A DNA stretch of 64,000 nt, from contig CM070634.1 of assembly GCA_036346255.1 (NCBI GenBank), positions 65,366,476-65,430,475 on the forward strand, written 5' to 3'. This document shows positions 22,797 through 34,037 of this stretch, piece by piece. The DNA is from Ampelocalamus luodianensis (taxonomy: Eukaryota > Streptophyta > Magnoliopsida > Poales > Poaceae). The notes beneath the pieces are model-generated. The model saw only the letters and a list, made by a program, of their open reading frames with translations, was not told the origin of the DNA and searched no databases. The first letter of the stretch is position 1. The number at the start of each line of letters is the position of its first letter. Position numbers and translations under genes: made by a program.

Positions 22797-25700
22797 TGTG
22801 AGACCCCGGTTTATTAAACTTGTAATACTTAACCTTCCACTGGTTCTAGTATCACAAATAGAATAATCCGCGTCTCGATGAACATGTGCCTCCCAGAACA
22901 AGCAGCACACATACATCAAATCAAAGCATGCATCATTTCCATACAACAGAATATAACAAGTCTACCAAAAGACATACATAATATAAGTTATTACAACACG
23001 TAGACCGGCCAAATGACTTAAGTAGCAAATAAGTATGTGTGGAAGCAAAAGTTGCCATAAGATGGCTTAAACCAAAAGACGACCGGTTAGCCACATAACA
23101 CCACAGGGCAACCGACAGGGCCGCAAGCTAATCGCCCTTAAAGCGCCACACAGACAACTCACAAAAGTGAGGCCCATCGGACTCATTATCATCCTCTGCA
23201 CAACACAAGCAATGCAGGTGAATACAAAAATGTACTCGCAAGACTTACGAGTAACAAGCCTATACATAGCTACATGAAAGCTGTATCAAAGGAATGGGGT
23301 TATATGGTTCTTTAGGCGCATAAAGCAAGTTTCATTTGCAATATTGTAATAGATTGAGCAATGGTTTGTAAAATCTGTTTTAAGCATTTACATAGCAATG
23401 AGTAAACATAAGTAACAAGTGTCCACCTAGAAGTGACTTTCCCCAAAGCCACCACAATATAGCATGAATCACGATTCATACCACCATCAAGTTTTAATTT
23501 TAAAAGGTTGTAGTCTAACTCTTGAAAGACTTCCCCAAGCGTGTCCATAACCTGGGGCGAGGCTATTCGAATAGTTTTAATCCTGCAGGGTGTACCAATG
23601 TACCCACACTTGGACCGCCTTTTGCCAAGCTATTAAGCACAGTTCCTTTGGTATGCCAGCACGGCTAAGTCCTACGAACCCTTTCCAATGGAATATGCTA
23701 ATCAAGAGACGCACGTATGGGGGTTAATCCTTAGAGATATGCCGACGAAATATGGATCACAAGGACCCATACATGGAGCAAGATACACCGGCCTCGGCGG
23801 GTGTTCCTCTCCCTACAAACGTGTCCATGTTGCATATAATCAAATATGCAACCCACCACGCGACTCATTAATTAACACAGCCCAAAGTACTCAGCTAAGA
23901 GAGGTCTCATATCCCTCTAGTGTGGTTAGCACGCACAATTGCTTGGTTTGGTGTAACAAGTAGCTCGGTCCTTAATTGACCCGGGCACCATTTCATACAC
24001 ACCCAAAAGATCACACCATCTTACCATTGTGCCCAAATCTAAATTGTTTTCATTTTCAGTTTTAGTTTTGCAATTTAGACAAAGCACAAGGCTGAAATAT
24101 ACATATTATACCAGTTTGTGTGATCAAAGTTATCGACGAGTCGATAACAGCCATTTCTACCGATAACTAAGCATGGCTAAGCATAATGACACGTAAACTA
24201 CTAAGTGACAAGGGTTCATCCAATGAACCCAAAATCACGACAAGTAATCCTAGGCTTGATGGTAGAGGAATAAACATTTCCCTCACGATAATGCATCTAG
24301 TAGGCGACTATCGACAATAGTTTAAAATAACATAGCAATGCATACATAGAATTTGCAGACAACATATTAGAATTTGAAAATAGTAGGAACAATATGATCA
24401 AATGAATGCTACATCTACTTGCCTTCTTTGGAGTGCGAGGATCGATGGTCTTTGTGGCTCAATATCGACAATAAAATTATCTTGAACCCTAACGAAAAGG
24501 CGATAAGCAAATAAGAACGAAGAACACCAAATAAACTCCAACACTAAACACATCCAAATCTAATAAAATTTACACTACAGCTAGGGAATGATCTAAGACA
24601 ATGATAGGAACAAGAATTATGCAATTTGGACTTAACATGCAAAAGATATGAACAAAATGCTCTTTCTCACCTTATAACAACCTAATTAATAAATAGCACT
24701 TTGTTCATGACGAAATTTTTGAGAATGATCTAAGGTCTGAAATTTTTATAGCAGGTAGATTATAACATCCTAATAATGACAAAGTTGAATTTACTAAATT
24801 TGGAGTTATACATATTTACTTTATGATTTTCTAAGGTGTAAATCTAATGCAAGTCATTTCTGAATTATGAACATGCTCAAATCTTATTCCATATGAAACT
24901 ATACTAATAGATGAATTTAACAAAATTAATTTTGCACAATTTGGATTTATCTGAGAAAAGATATGCATTTTCAAGATCAAATCCATTTACGGAATATTCA
25001 AAGTGCAGAAATCAAGTTATTTCTAGTTATACAATTTTACGCTCTTTGGAGTATGCGCAAATCCATTTTATAATAAACTCAAGTGACAACAAAATTTATT
25101 ACGATTGGAATTATCTAAAAGCGATTAAAATGAATTAGTTATGAGTTCCTAAAGTTTTATATCATTTTGGTTGTCAAATAACTACTTAGAAATACAGACA
25201 AACTCAATTAATAGAATAAGGCGTGGACACACAACGACCCTTGATCTAGAATCCTCGGCTCACGCGCGAAAGCAGCGCGCGCGCGAAACCTGTCGGAGCC
25301 CACCGTTGGATCACGATCCAACGCGGCGCATCTGAGTGTATGCATCCGGACGGTGCGGTTGCTTGGATGGGCGGTCGAGGCGCACCAACGGTCGGAAGGT
25401 CGATTGCATACGATCTCGGCCGTTGATCGCAAAATCGGCGGTCGAGAATGATCAAGGCATCGGAGGTCGAATGCATACAAAGATGCGGGCGCAGATCTAA
25501 AAGCGAACGGTGGCTAATGGTGAAGTTCAAAGGAGATCTTTGTACGTGGGGCACGCATGTCAGTGACCTCAAGTCACAACCGCGAACGATTAACCCACGT
25601 GCACAGTGCACTGGGCCCACATGTCAACGACTGAAGGTGATGTTTTAAGACAGAATTAATGCCATTAATGATTAACATTAAATAGACACTAATGACTTCT

Positions 25701-27853
25701 GAAATTTGATTTTAACCCCTCGGGCCCACAAGTCAGCGACCCAGAGGTGATTTCCGACAGCGATTAAATGCCGACACGATAATTAATCAATGATTAAGCC
25801 TTAATGATGTCGAAACAGCGCGGAGTTGCGCTAGCGGGTGATTTAAGAATGTTGGGCCCACTGGTCAGTGGCCCAACGACCCAGATTAAGACACCATTAA
25901 CGAACTAATGATTGGCAATCACTGTGTAATTAATGTGTCCTAATCAAATGACGAAAACAGGAGTTCTGTGCCGGCAAAACCCGAGCGGTTTCAACTGCTT
26001 GTCGCCGGCGGCACTGGCCGCGGCGGCGCCAACCAAGCACTAAAATGGATTCGCATTAGTGCTACGAACCTAATGGTGGCATTCTCGCCGGCGGTGAGGG
26101 ACTAGAACGCCGGCTAGCCGGAAAATGAAAAAGGGAGCTTTTACTGCTAAGCGCGAAAATAGCGAAAAGCTCAGCTGCAGTCCAAGGAAGCGGGTGCCAA
26201 AGCTTCTAAGGACTAATAAGAAGCTACCTTGATGAAGAGAAGCTTCAAAGATGGCCGGAGATGCTTGATCACGGAGGAAGCTCGCCGGACTTGGAGAAGA
26301 AGGATTGAAAATGACACCCTGAGCCAAATGAGTGATTCCAAAGCATCAGTATAGCTTCATAATGACTCACAGAAGCCACAAGAGCAAGGAATTAGAAAAT
26401 GGAGCACTCACCTGAGCTGAGGAAGAAGATGACCAATTTCGGCCGAATTTGAACAAACCCCAAATTGGACAATTCCTGAGAATCAAATCCAAAATTAAGT
26501 GAGGGGAAATGTTCAAGAAAGTAAATAGATAAGGATAGGGCAAAGAAACATGAAGGAGAACCACTGGAACACCAAGAACACCAATGGAGCTTTTCGGGTC
26601 AACAATGGCAACTTGCCATTCTTGAGGTGTTAAGCTCCAATACTGAGAATGGGGCTTAATGGTGGTCTAAAGAAACTCCAGGAGGTGATTTGGGTGCTTA
26701 TAAGGTATTGGAGGCATTAGGGTTTGCACCACAAGTTTTTGGGCGGCAAAGCACGAGCACAAGGTGCGTGACAAGGAAAAAGTGGTAGATGGTGCAATAG
26801 GGTATGGCATGGCCGAAGGTGTCTCCCACGACCCTCACTATTGACTAGGGTGGCTGTAGGAAGCATGACAAGACACTGCCATCACCCCTACTGTGCTCGC
26901 ACGGCCGGAGGTTGAAGATGACCAGCGAGATAGGCTCGGGCGTTCCAGAGCCCCAAGATTCAAATCGGACGGCTGAGATAGCGCCACGCCTTCGGGGCTT
27001 TAAAACACAACGAAAAGATCACGAGCCCTAGGATTAGAAATGAACGACTCAGATTGCCCCACGTCGCAAACGCGGTTTACAACAGAGGAACAGGCGAGCG
27101 TTGGATCTTAATCCAACGGCTCAGGTTCAAACCAACAACCGGAGGGTCGGAAGGTTTCGGAGGATCTCGACGGTTGGATGGAGATCTAACGGTCGACATA
27201 CGAACTTGCAACCGGAAGGTCCGAACGTTTACACGCGCGCGGGTCGTGCGATTTAGATCCAAAGGCTGAGATCCAACGCGCATTTTTAAAGAGGGGCTCG
27301 GTGCAGTTAGTTGACTGGACCGAGTCAATTGGCTCGAGCCCGAGTCTGACTCGAACCCAAGGCACAGTGAAACCAGGTTTGACTTCAAAATTAGAACAGA
27401 GACTTTGAATGATTTATTTGAGGTAGCAAATTAACTCCAAAAATTATGAAATTTTTACAAGAGCTTGCTAACCTAGATATTAACCTTGTGTAAAATTTTC
27501 AGAGGTTTTTATACTGTGAATAAATCCCCAAAAATTCTGCAAGGCTCTGTTTTGAGGTTTGACTGCCCCCTAAAAATATTCAAACAATTTCTAAAAATTG
27601 TGAAATTTTTCAGAGGGGTCACATACCATCACAGAAACTTAGGAAAAATATTTTCCCAAGATGATCACAATAATTGACAAGATTGTTTTTGGGATAACAT
27701 AGTCTGGATCAAATAGACTTGTGACAATGTATTTCCATAATCCCTTGTACAAGAATTGTTTGGTACAACAGGAAATACATGATGTAAGAAAAAGTTTTAA
27801 TTTCTACTGATTTTCTTACATTTGAAACACAAGCCCAAAGTTGGGATGTTACA
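22797..27853 (-). repeat. 3' LTR of A2
   Basis: 5,057 bp, starting on the minus strand with TGTAACATCCCAA right after the polypurine tract and ending GGTCTCACA. It has the family A repeat array (25630-25960), GTTGGATC inverted repeats (25260-25520 and 26930-27300) and a possible TATA element CTTATAAGC near 26697. Many CAG/CTG sites present in the 5' LTR read differently here (see findings). Confidence 0.93.
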
Positions 27854-27868
27854 AAACCTCCCCCCTTA
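27854..27868 (-). promoter_or_regulatory. Polypurine tract of A2
   Basis: On the minus strand TAAGGGGGGAGGTTT directly precedes the LTR start. It is the plus-strand primer in reverse transcription. Confidence 0.9.
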
Positions 27869-27871
27869 CAA

Positions 27872-27890
27872 GAATCTCGCCCCGAGATTC
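27872..27890 (-). repeat. Hairpin just upstream of the A2 polypurine tract
   Basis: GAATCTCG and CGAGATTC enclose a 3-nt loop, between the end of pol and the polypurine tract. A similar hairpin stands at the same place in family D (62118-62137). Confidence 0.75.
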
Positions 27891-27893
27891 CGT

Positions 27894-28970
27894 TTACTCG
27901 GAGAAGAAGGATGGGTAATCTGCACGAAGACGATCTTCGTGCTCCCAAGTTGCCTCATCTTCAGAATGGTTTGACCACTGAACCTTAAGGAACTTGATGA
28001 CACGGTTCCTTGTCCTTCGTTCAGATTCTTCGAGAATACGAACAGGATGCTCATGATAGGTCAAATTTTCTTGCACAACGAGATTTTCCAACGGAATTTC
28101 CTCAATTGGAACACGGAGGCACTTCTTCAAGTGTGACACATGGAACACGTCATGCACACCCTCAAGTGAAGCTGGCAACTCCAATCTATATGCAACAGCT
28201 CCAATCCTCTCGATGATGCGATAAGGCCCAACATATCGAGGAGCTAACTTGCCCTTGATGCCAAAACGCTGATGGCCCTTCAAGGGTGAGACCTTGAGAT
28301 AAACAAAGTCATTGGGCTCAAAGCTCAACTCTCGACGACGATGATCCGCATAGCTCTTTTGCCTGAACTGAGCCACGCGCAGATGCTCACGAATCAGCTG
28401 AACCTGGCTTTCGGCCTCATTGATGGAATCTGGCCCGAAGAACTGACGTTCACCAGTTTCTGACCAGTTCAATGGGGTTCTACACCTCCTCCCATTCAAA
28501 GCCTCAAACGGTGCCACGCCAAGACTAGCTTGGAAACTGTTGTTGTAGGAGAACTCTGCAAACGGCAAGCACTTCTCCCACTTCTTTCCATAGGAAAGAA
28601 CACGAACCTGAGCATATCTTCCAACACTTGGTTGACTCTCTCGTCGACCATCGGTTTGAGGATGATAAGCTGAACTGAAAGAAAGACGTGTACCCATCGC
28701 CTCTTGCAGACTATGCCAAAAGCGAGAGGTGAAAAGAGAACCACGATCTGACACAATCGTTCGTGGCACACCATGCAAACTCACAATCCTCGAGGCATAA
28801 AGCTCGGCCAAGGGCTTCACGCGGAGCTGGGTCTTGACAGGAAGAAAATGTGCCACCTTAGTCAGCCTATCAATCACGACCCAAATGGCATCGTTCCCTT
28901 TGGGTGAGCGGGGCAATCCGGTGATGAAATCCATACAAACGGAATCCCACTTCCACTCAGGTACTGGCAA
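27894..28970 (-). CDS. pol: Integrase core and chromodomain of A2 pol
   Basis: The 358-residue frame carries the catalytic core: CMDFITGLP (first Asp, residue 14), IVSDRGSLF (second Asp, residue 75) and YHPQTDG near residue 102. Just after this the frame departs over about 28 residues and returns by KKWEKCLPF. The catalytic Glu region is therefore read in another frame (about 28600-28670). After the GPYRIIERIG segment comes a C-terminal chromodomain (last 50 residues, with KVQWSNHSEDEATWEHEDRL), which in chromoviruses directs insertion to particular chromatin. The frame stops at 27894, just before the hairpin and polypurine tract. It is separated from the upstream pol frame by a single stop without frame change. 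Both defects may be sequence errors, so a functional source copy is possible. Confidence 0.9.
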   Translation of the reverse strand: MPVPEWKWDSVCMDFITGLPRSPKGNDAIWVVIDRLTKVAHFLPVKTQLRVKPLAELYASRIVSLHGVPRTIVSDRGSLFTSRFWHSLQEAMGTRLSFSSAYHPQTDGRRESQPSVGRYAQVRVLSYGKKWEKCLPFAEFSYNNSFQASLGVAPFEALNGRRCRTPLNWSETGERQFFGPDSINEAESQVQLIREHLRVAQFRQKSYADHRRRELSFEPNDFVYLKVSPLKGHQRFGIKGKLAPRYVGPYRIIERIGAVAYRLELPASLEGVHDVFHVSHLKKCLRVPIEEIPLENLVVQENLTYHEHPVRILEESERRTRNRVIKFLKVQWSNHSEDEATWEHEDRLRADYPSFFSE

Positions 28971-29018
28971 AGGCTGAAGAAGGCCTGCTGGACGCTGATG
29001 TTCCGCCTTGACACGACA

Positions 29019-30830
29019 TCATACGTCGCATTCAACAACGAACCTGGCAATCTCGCGCTTCATACGAGTCCACCAGAATCTCTGTCGAAGATCTTGATAC
29101 ATCTTGGTAGCTCCAGGATGGATAGACAAAGGGGAGTCATGGGCCTCGCGGAGAATCAACTCCCGCAATTCCATGACCTTCGGAACCACAAGACGCTGTC
29201 CAAACCACACAACACCGTGCTCATCCTTAGAGAAACACTTAGCTGTCCCGTTCTTGATGTTCTGCTTGATTTGGATCACACCAACATCTGTCTGCTGGGC
29301 AGCCTTGATTTGCTCCACCAAAGTCGGTCGCACAACCAAGGTAGCAAGAGAACCACGCTCAATCAATCCCAAATTAAGCCGCTGAAATTCCTCGAGAAGG
29401 GTAGGTTGTTGCTCTTGAAGTGACAAGGTATTGCAATACACCTTGCGACTGAGTGCATCAGCAACAACATTGGCCTTGCCCGGGTGATACTGAATGCCCA
29501 TATCATAATCCTTGATCAATTCCAACCATCTCCTTTGCATGAGGTTCAGATCTGGCTGGGTGAACAAATATTTCAAGCTCTTGTGATCAGAATACACCTC
29601 ACAGCGGTTACCAATAAGGTAATACCGCCAAATCTTGAGTGCATGAACCACTGCCGCTAACTCCAAATCGTGGGTAGGATAGTTGAGTTCATGAGGCCTC
29701 AACTGCCTCGTTGCATAGGCCACTACCTTGCCTTCTTGCATAAGAACACAACCGAGTCCCTGCCGAGAGGCATCACAATAAATATCAAAGCTCTTATGCA
29801 CATTAGGGAGAATAAGCACTGGAGCCGAAGTCAACCGCCTTTTGAGTTCTTGAAAACTCAAATCACAAGCAGAAGAGCACACGAATTTCTTCTCTTTCTT
29901 GAGCAATTCGGTCATGGGCTTTGCAATCTTGGAGAAATTCTCGATAAAGCGGCGGTAGTAGCCCGCTAAACCAAGGAAACTCCTCACATCGGTGACTGAC
30001 TTGGGCTTCCCCCAAGATAGAACATCACTGACCTTGCTAGGATCTACCGCGACACCACCTGCTGAAAGAACATGGCCCAAGAATGCCACTTCCTTCAACC
30101 AGAACTCGCACTTGCTGAACTTGGCATACAGCTGATGCTCACGAAGCTTGCCCAACACAATCTGCAGGTGCTCGGCATGCTCTTCTTCACTCTTGGAGTA
30201 GATAAGAATGTCATCAATGAAAACCACAACAAACTTATCCAAATACTCCATGAACACCGAGTTCATAAGATTCATGAACAAAGCTGGAGCATTGGTCAAG
30301 CCGAAAGACATTACGGTGTACTCGTAAAGGCCATAACGAGTGGTGAACGCCGTCTTTGGAATATCCTCAGCCCTGATCCGGACTTGATGATACCCCAATC
30401 TCAAGTCAATCTTGGAGAACACACAAGCTCGAGTCAACTGGTCAAAGAGATCATCAATACGAGGCAAAGGATATTTGTTCTTCACCGTCACTTCATTAAG
30501 AGGACGGTAATCAACACACATACGCAGGGTCTTGTCCTTCTTCTTCACAAAAATAACTGGACAACCCCAAGGAGACGAGCTAGGACGGATGAAACCTTTT
30601 GCTTGAAGCTCACCCAACTGCTTCTTCAGCTCCTCCAACTCATTAGGAGGCATTCGGTACGGCGCCTTAGAAATTGGAGCGGTACCGGGCAACAACTCAA
30701 TCACAAACTCCAAGTCTCGAACTGGAGGCATACCAGGCAAATCTTCAGGAAAGACATCCACGAAGTCACAGACTGTGGGCACATCTGAATCTCCTGGTGG
30801 CTTAGCTTCAAGGGCACAAAGATGTGGCCC
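29019..30830 (-). CDS. pol: Reverse transcriptase, RNase H and integrase zinc finger of A2 pol
   Basis: This is the clean part of an open frame that runs 31013-29019 (664 residues in total). RT motifs in order: FIRPSSSPWGCPV, MCVDYRPLNEVT, KIDLRLGYHQV (Asp 203), SFGLTNAPA and VVFIDDILIYSK (catalytic Asp pair at 267-268). RNase H follows with IYCDAS (Asp 414), ELAAVVHAL (Glu 451), YSDHKSL (Asp 476) and VVADALSRK (Asp 519). The integrase zinc-binding domain has REAHDSP and IHPG histidines and the first cysteine of the pair at 662. The frame ends at a TGA (29019-29021) directly before the second cysteine, and the same frame continues after the stop into the integrase core. Confidence 0.93.
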   Translation of the reverse strand, partial: GPHLCALEAKPPGDSDVPTVCDFVDVFPEDLPGMPPVRDLEFVIELLPGTAPISKAPYRMPPNELEELKKQLGELQAKGFIRPSSSPWGCPVIFVKKKDKTLRMCVDYRPLNEVTVKNKYPLPRIDDLFDQLTRACVFSKIDLRLGYHQVRIRAEDIPKTAFTTRYGLYEYTVMSFGLTNAPALFMNLMNSVFMEYLDKFVVVFIDDILIYSKSEEEHAEHLQIVLGKLREHQLYAKFSKCEFWLKEVAFLGHVLSAGGVAVDPSKVSDVLSWGKPKSVTDVRSFLGLAGYYRRFIENFSKIAKPMTELLKKEKKFVCSSACDLSFQELKRRLTSAPVLILPNVHKSFDIYCDASRQGLGCVLMQEGKVVAYATRQLRPHELNYPTHDLELAAVVHALKIWRYYLIGNRCEVYSDHKSLKYLFTQPDLNLMQRRWLELIKDYDMGIQYHPGKANVVADALSRKVYCNTLSLQEQQPTLLEEFQRLNLGLIERGSLATLVVRPTLVEQIKAAQQTDVGVIQIKQNIKNGTAKCFSKDEHGVVWFGQRLVVPKVMELRELILREAHDSPLSIHPGATKMYQDLRQRFWWTRMKREIARFVVECDV

Positions 30831-31200
30831 TGCGGTGTGGTGAAATCCCAACTTGCTCGCTTTGAGGACTAGTGAGGAAGACCATCTTCTGGCACAATCG
30901 ATTTGCCCCAAGTGTTGGGACAACCAATCCATGCCAAGAATCACATCCAGCGGGCGAGTCAAGCAAGATGAGATTCGCCAAGAATTCCACTCCTTCGATA
31001 TTAATGGGAGCATGGCATTCTTGATCGACCCTCATTTCCGCTCCGGAGAGCGAATAAGCAAAGAATCCCCAAAGGAACAAAGTGAAGGTCACAATCAGCG
31101 ACAAATGATCTCGAAATAAAGGAATGTGATGCTCGAGTCAAACAATCTGCGGCGGGACGATAACTAACAAGGCATTACCCAACACAACGTCGGGTGCCTC
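30831..31200 (-). pseudogene. pol: Protease region of A2 (several frame changes)
   Basis: Coding matches jump between two frames. One holds AEMRVDQECHAPINIEGVEF (about 31040-30980) and MVFLTSPQSEQVG. The other holds LDVILGMDWLSQHLGQIDC (about 30950-30895) and FHHTAGPHLCALEAK. At least three frame changes occur in 300 bp. The active-site Asp-Ser/Thr-Gly motif is not readable; an FDSS stretch is seen near 31140-31130. In an intact element this aspartic protease cuts the gag-pol precursor. The density of changes is unlike the neighbouring RT, which is clean for over 1.7 kb. Confidence 0.65.
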
Positions 31201-31210
31201 ACGAGCCTCC

Positions 31211-31674
31211 TCACCGAGATGTGGTTGACTCGACCACTCCCGACACTCTGGGTCTTCGGATCACCTTACAGTCGGTGTGTGACCATTCTGCGTCCTCCAT
31301 TAGGGCGAGGGCTGCTCGATCCTCGAGGGCAGCGCTAGCATAGTGGCCCTTCTTGTTGCGGCGGCGAGTAACATCGGCGGCCGGGTTGCGGGCGCAACTT
31401 TCTTCTTTGGTCGCAGTGCGTGGTGAAACACGGCTGCGGGGACGGCGGCCCGCGCGGCGGCCTCGGCGGTGGTGAAGCCAAAGCACGAGCCCTGGTGCGG
31501 GCCCAACACGGGGACGAGTGAGGCCGGCCTGTGCAGACCGATGGGCCTCCCATTTGCGCTTGCGGGACTCACCCAGCGCCTTCGCCTTGTGCTCGGCGAT
31601 GATGGCCTTGTAAACCAAGGCCTGGAAGTCAGCAAAGTCCACTATAGATAGCTTGTCCTGCAGCTCCTCGGACA
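31211..31674 (-). pseudogene. gag: gag of A2, C-terminal part (split by B1)
   Basis: It continues the gag frame after the B1 insertion: LSEELQDKLSIVDFADFQAL, IIAEHKAKALGESRKRKWEA, then a basic low-complexity region and RNKKGHYASAAL. The first part is the end of the retrotransposon gag (capsid-like) domain. The basic part would bind RNA, but a clean CCHC zinc knuckle cannot be read, probably because of frame errors. It joins to 40604-41204 across the element inserted at AACCA. Confidence 0.75.
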
Positions 31675-31679
31675 AACCA

Positions 31680-34023
31680 TGTAATACCTCGAATATCAAA
31701 TAGAGAGAACATATTATTCGGAAGAGAAATTTATTCAAATTTGAATGCATTAAAGTTTAGAGAAAAATTGAAAGAAAATTCAGGATTTGAGAGAGGATTG
31801 GACCTTGACTTTTAGCCCAAGGTGTCCTAGCCAAGTGGGCGGCCTTGTAGTGGAGTCAAGAAGGGGTCTCCTTCCCCAAAACCCTACCCTCTGCTACAGT
31901 ACCGCACCGCACTGTAGCACGTGTCTGTAGCAGCCCCCTCCGTGCTGCTCTACCAAGATGAGGAAGAAGCTCAGGTGCCGCGCCATGGTGGAAGGAGAAG
32001 AAGGGAGAAGGAGAAAGGAGGAGGAAGATCATCTTCTCCAAGGTTCTCCCACCTACGTCCTGGTTGCTACAAGGGTAACGAGTGCCGATCCTCATCGTTT
32101 GATTAGTGGTAGATGTGTTTTGGTTCAATTTTGATTATATCGATTTGCTGCGGGTAGAAATTCGTTTCTGTCCAGATTGTTGCGTGGACTTTTTCGTGAT
32201 GTTAGAAGCCGAATCTGAGTTTCCCATCTCCTAGAGATATGTAGGTCTTGTTCTTAGCTTTCGGTGGCCGCCAAGATCACCTAATTCCGACTTTCGAGTC
32301 AAAAGTTATGATAGATTTAATATCTGCTGTCCAGAATCCTGACGAGAATTAGCAGTCTCTGTTTAGGTTGATATATGGCCTAGTTAGGGGGTGATTCAGA
32401 GGTCTTGCCCATAACAAATTTTGAAGGTGATATCACTAGCTTTCAGGATTGATAAAGAACACCTCATTTGGATTTATAGATCAAAAGTTATGCACTTTTC
32501 TTTGTGACTGTCCAGATTGTAGATCAGTCTGTCCAGATTGTATGTCAGTTTCTATCTTTAGTTTTGACCCGTGTGCCACTTTTGTTAAAGGCAAAATTTG
32601 AATGTCGTGCCAACTAGTTTATTGTAGGTAATTTCATAACCTTTTCAGATTGTTAAAGAACGCTCAATTCGGGTTGTAGATTAAAAGTTATGGTTGTTTT
32701 AGTATTGCTGTCCTGTTTGTTCAGACAGAAGCTGTGCTGCTGTTTTGTTTTCTTTATTAGAGAAGTTTATTGGCCGAATTGGGAAATCTCATCAACTTGA
32801 ATGTTATAGATATGTTCGTTAAGATGAGGTAGGATCTGGACTCATCTCATTTGAGTCCCACGTCATTAACTACTGTCATTTTCGTGCTGCTGTCCCGACA
32901 CGTTTTGGGTTGCAGCCTGTTTTCAGATTAGGTTTTATGGCGATTCCTTGGGAGTTCAAGGGGTATTGTAGACTATTAATTGGGTTGGATTCTATGTTGT
33001 TCTTATATCGGTTATTTAATTGTTTAGGCCACGAGGCTACGGGTTTGGGGCGCCATCGTTGCACGCTAACTTGCCGCAACTTGAAGGCAAATACTTTGTT
33101 GCTTTTGAGTCTTGTGATTGTGAATGTTTTCATGAATATAGTGTGACATATTGTGTTACCCGAGATGCGGAATTGGTTATGTTCTTTCATTATGTGGAGT
33201 ATATCTTGAGAGATGGTATTATCACTGTTCATGTTCATATCATGCATCCTTTTATTCATGTTATGTCCACGGGAGTGGATTGTAAGTCCCACCATTCCAA
33301 TGTGGGCAAATTTGGACATTGTCATGTCCCGTCCACGGAGTGGATTGAAAGACCCATCAATTCCGGTATGGGCAGCTTTGGACACCTATATGAAACGTTC
33401 TTCATATAGGACTTGGATCCCGCACTTTTGTTAAGGTGCGGGCTTAAGTGAACACCGGCGGGTGTGTCACTCACTATACGATATATGCATGTGTGCAGTC
33501 CATCCTTGATTACATTCATTCATTTCATGTTTTCATAAGTGTTCACTCGATGCAAGGTTCGCATTCTTAAATGGTGATGTCTGTTTGTATATGTGTTCTT
33601 TTTCTTTCATTGTACTTGCTGAGTCATGGACTCACTCTTGCGTTGTTTGTTTATTTTAGGTAACCCCGATGTTGGCTCACTTGGGAGGGAGTAGACACGC
33701 ACTACTCGTTCACATCATCCTATTCATGTTCAAGATTAAATTTAGTTCTATCTTACATTCGTTAATGATGAACTGTAATAATTAAATTATAATTGGTGAA
33801 GGAAGGATACCTTCTCCACATGGATGTTGATTTATTCTGCGTGTGAACCTTCTTTATTGATGATCGTATTAAATAACTTAGAAGGTGAAGGAATGATACC
33901 TTCACCATGTCTGTTTAATTTAATCTTGTCTTTAGTTGAAATACTTAGTTCAAATTCTTACGCATTATGGATGTATGTTAGATGTTTTAGGTGACATCTT
34001 GGCTTCGAATAGCGAGGTGTTAC
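31680..34023 (+). repeat. 5' LTR of B1
   Basis: 2,344 bp, nearly identical to 38250-40598. The last base expected from the 3' LTR (A) reads as G or is missing at the junction with the primer site. Confidence 0.93.
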
Positions 34024-34026
34024 GAT

Positions 34027-34037
34027 TGGTATCGAGC
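34027..34037 (+). promoter_or_regulatory. Primer binding site of B1
   Basis: TGGTATCGAGC starts 3 bp after the LTR. It equals the Met-initiator tRNA complement seen in A2 and B2 except for one missing base at the CAG, which may be a sequence error. Confidence 0.8.

Noticed and set aside
25260..25520. Regularly spaced short repeats resembling a CRISPR array
   Set aside because: Spacing is irregular, units are inverted repeats of a promoter-like motif inside an LTR, and the DNA is plant.
22797..27853. LTR mismatches as C-to-T decay of methylated sites
   Set aside because: Changes are triplet-level (CAG to CGA or TGG, CTG to ACG) with indels, not C-to-T or G-to-A substitutions.
30072..30788. 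Plus-strand frame of 238 residues
   Set aside because: Mirror of the A2 reverse transcriptase on the opposite strand.
33020..33409. Frame of 129 residues, repeated in part at 39716-40006
   Set aside because: It lies in the B1 LTR. The sister LTR breaks the frame at its start, and no domain is present.
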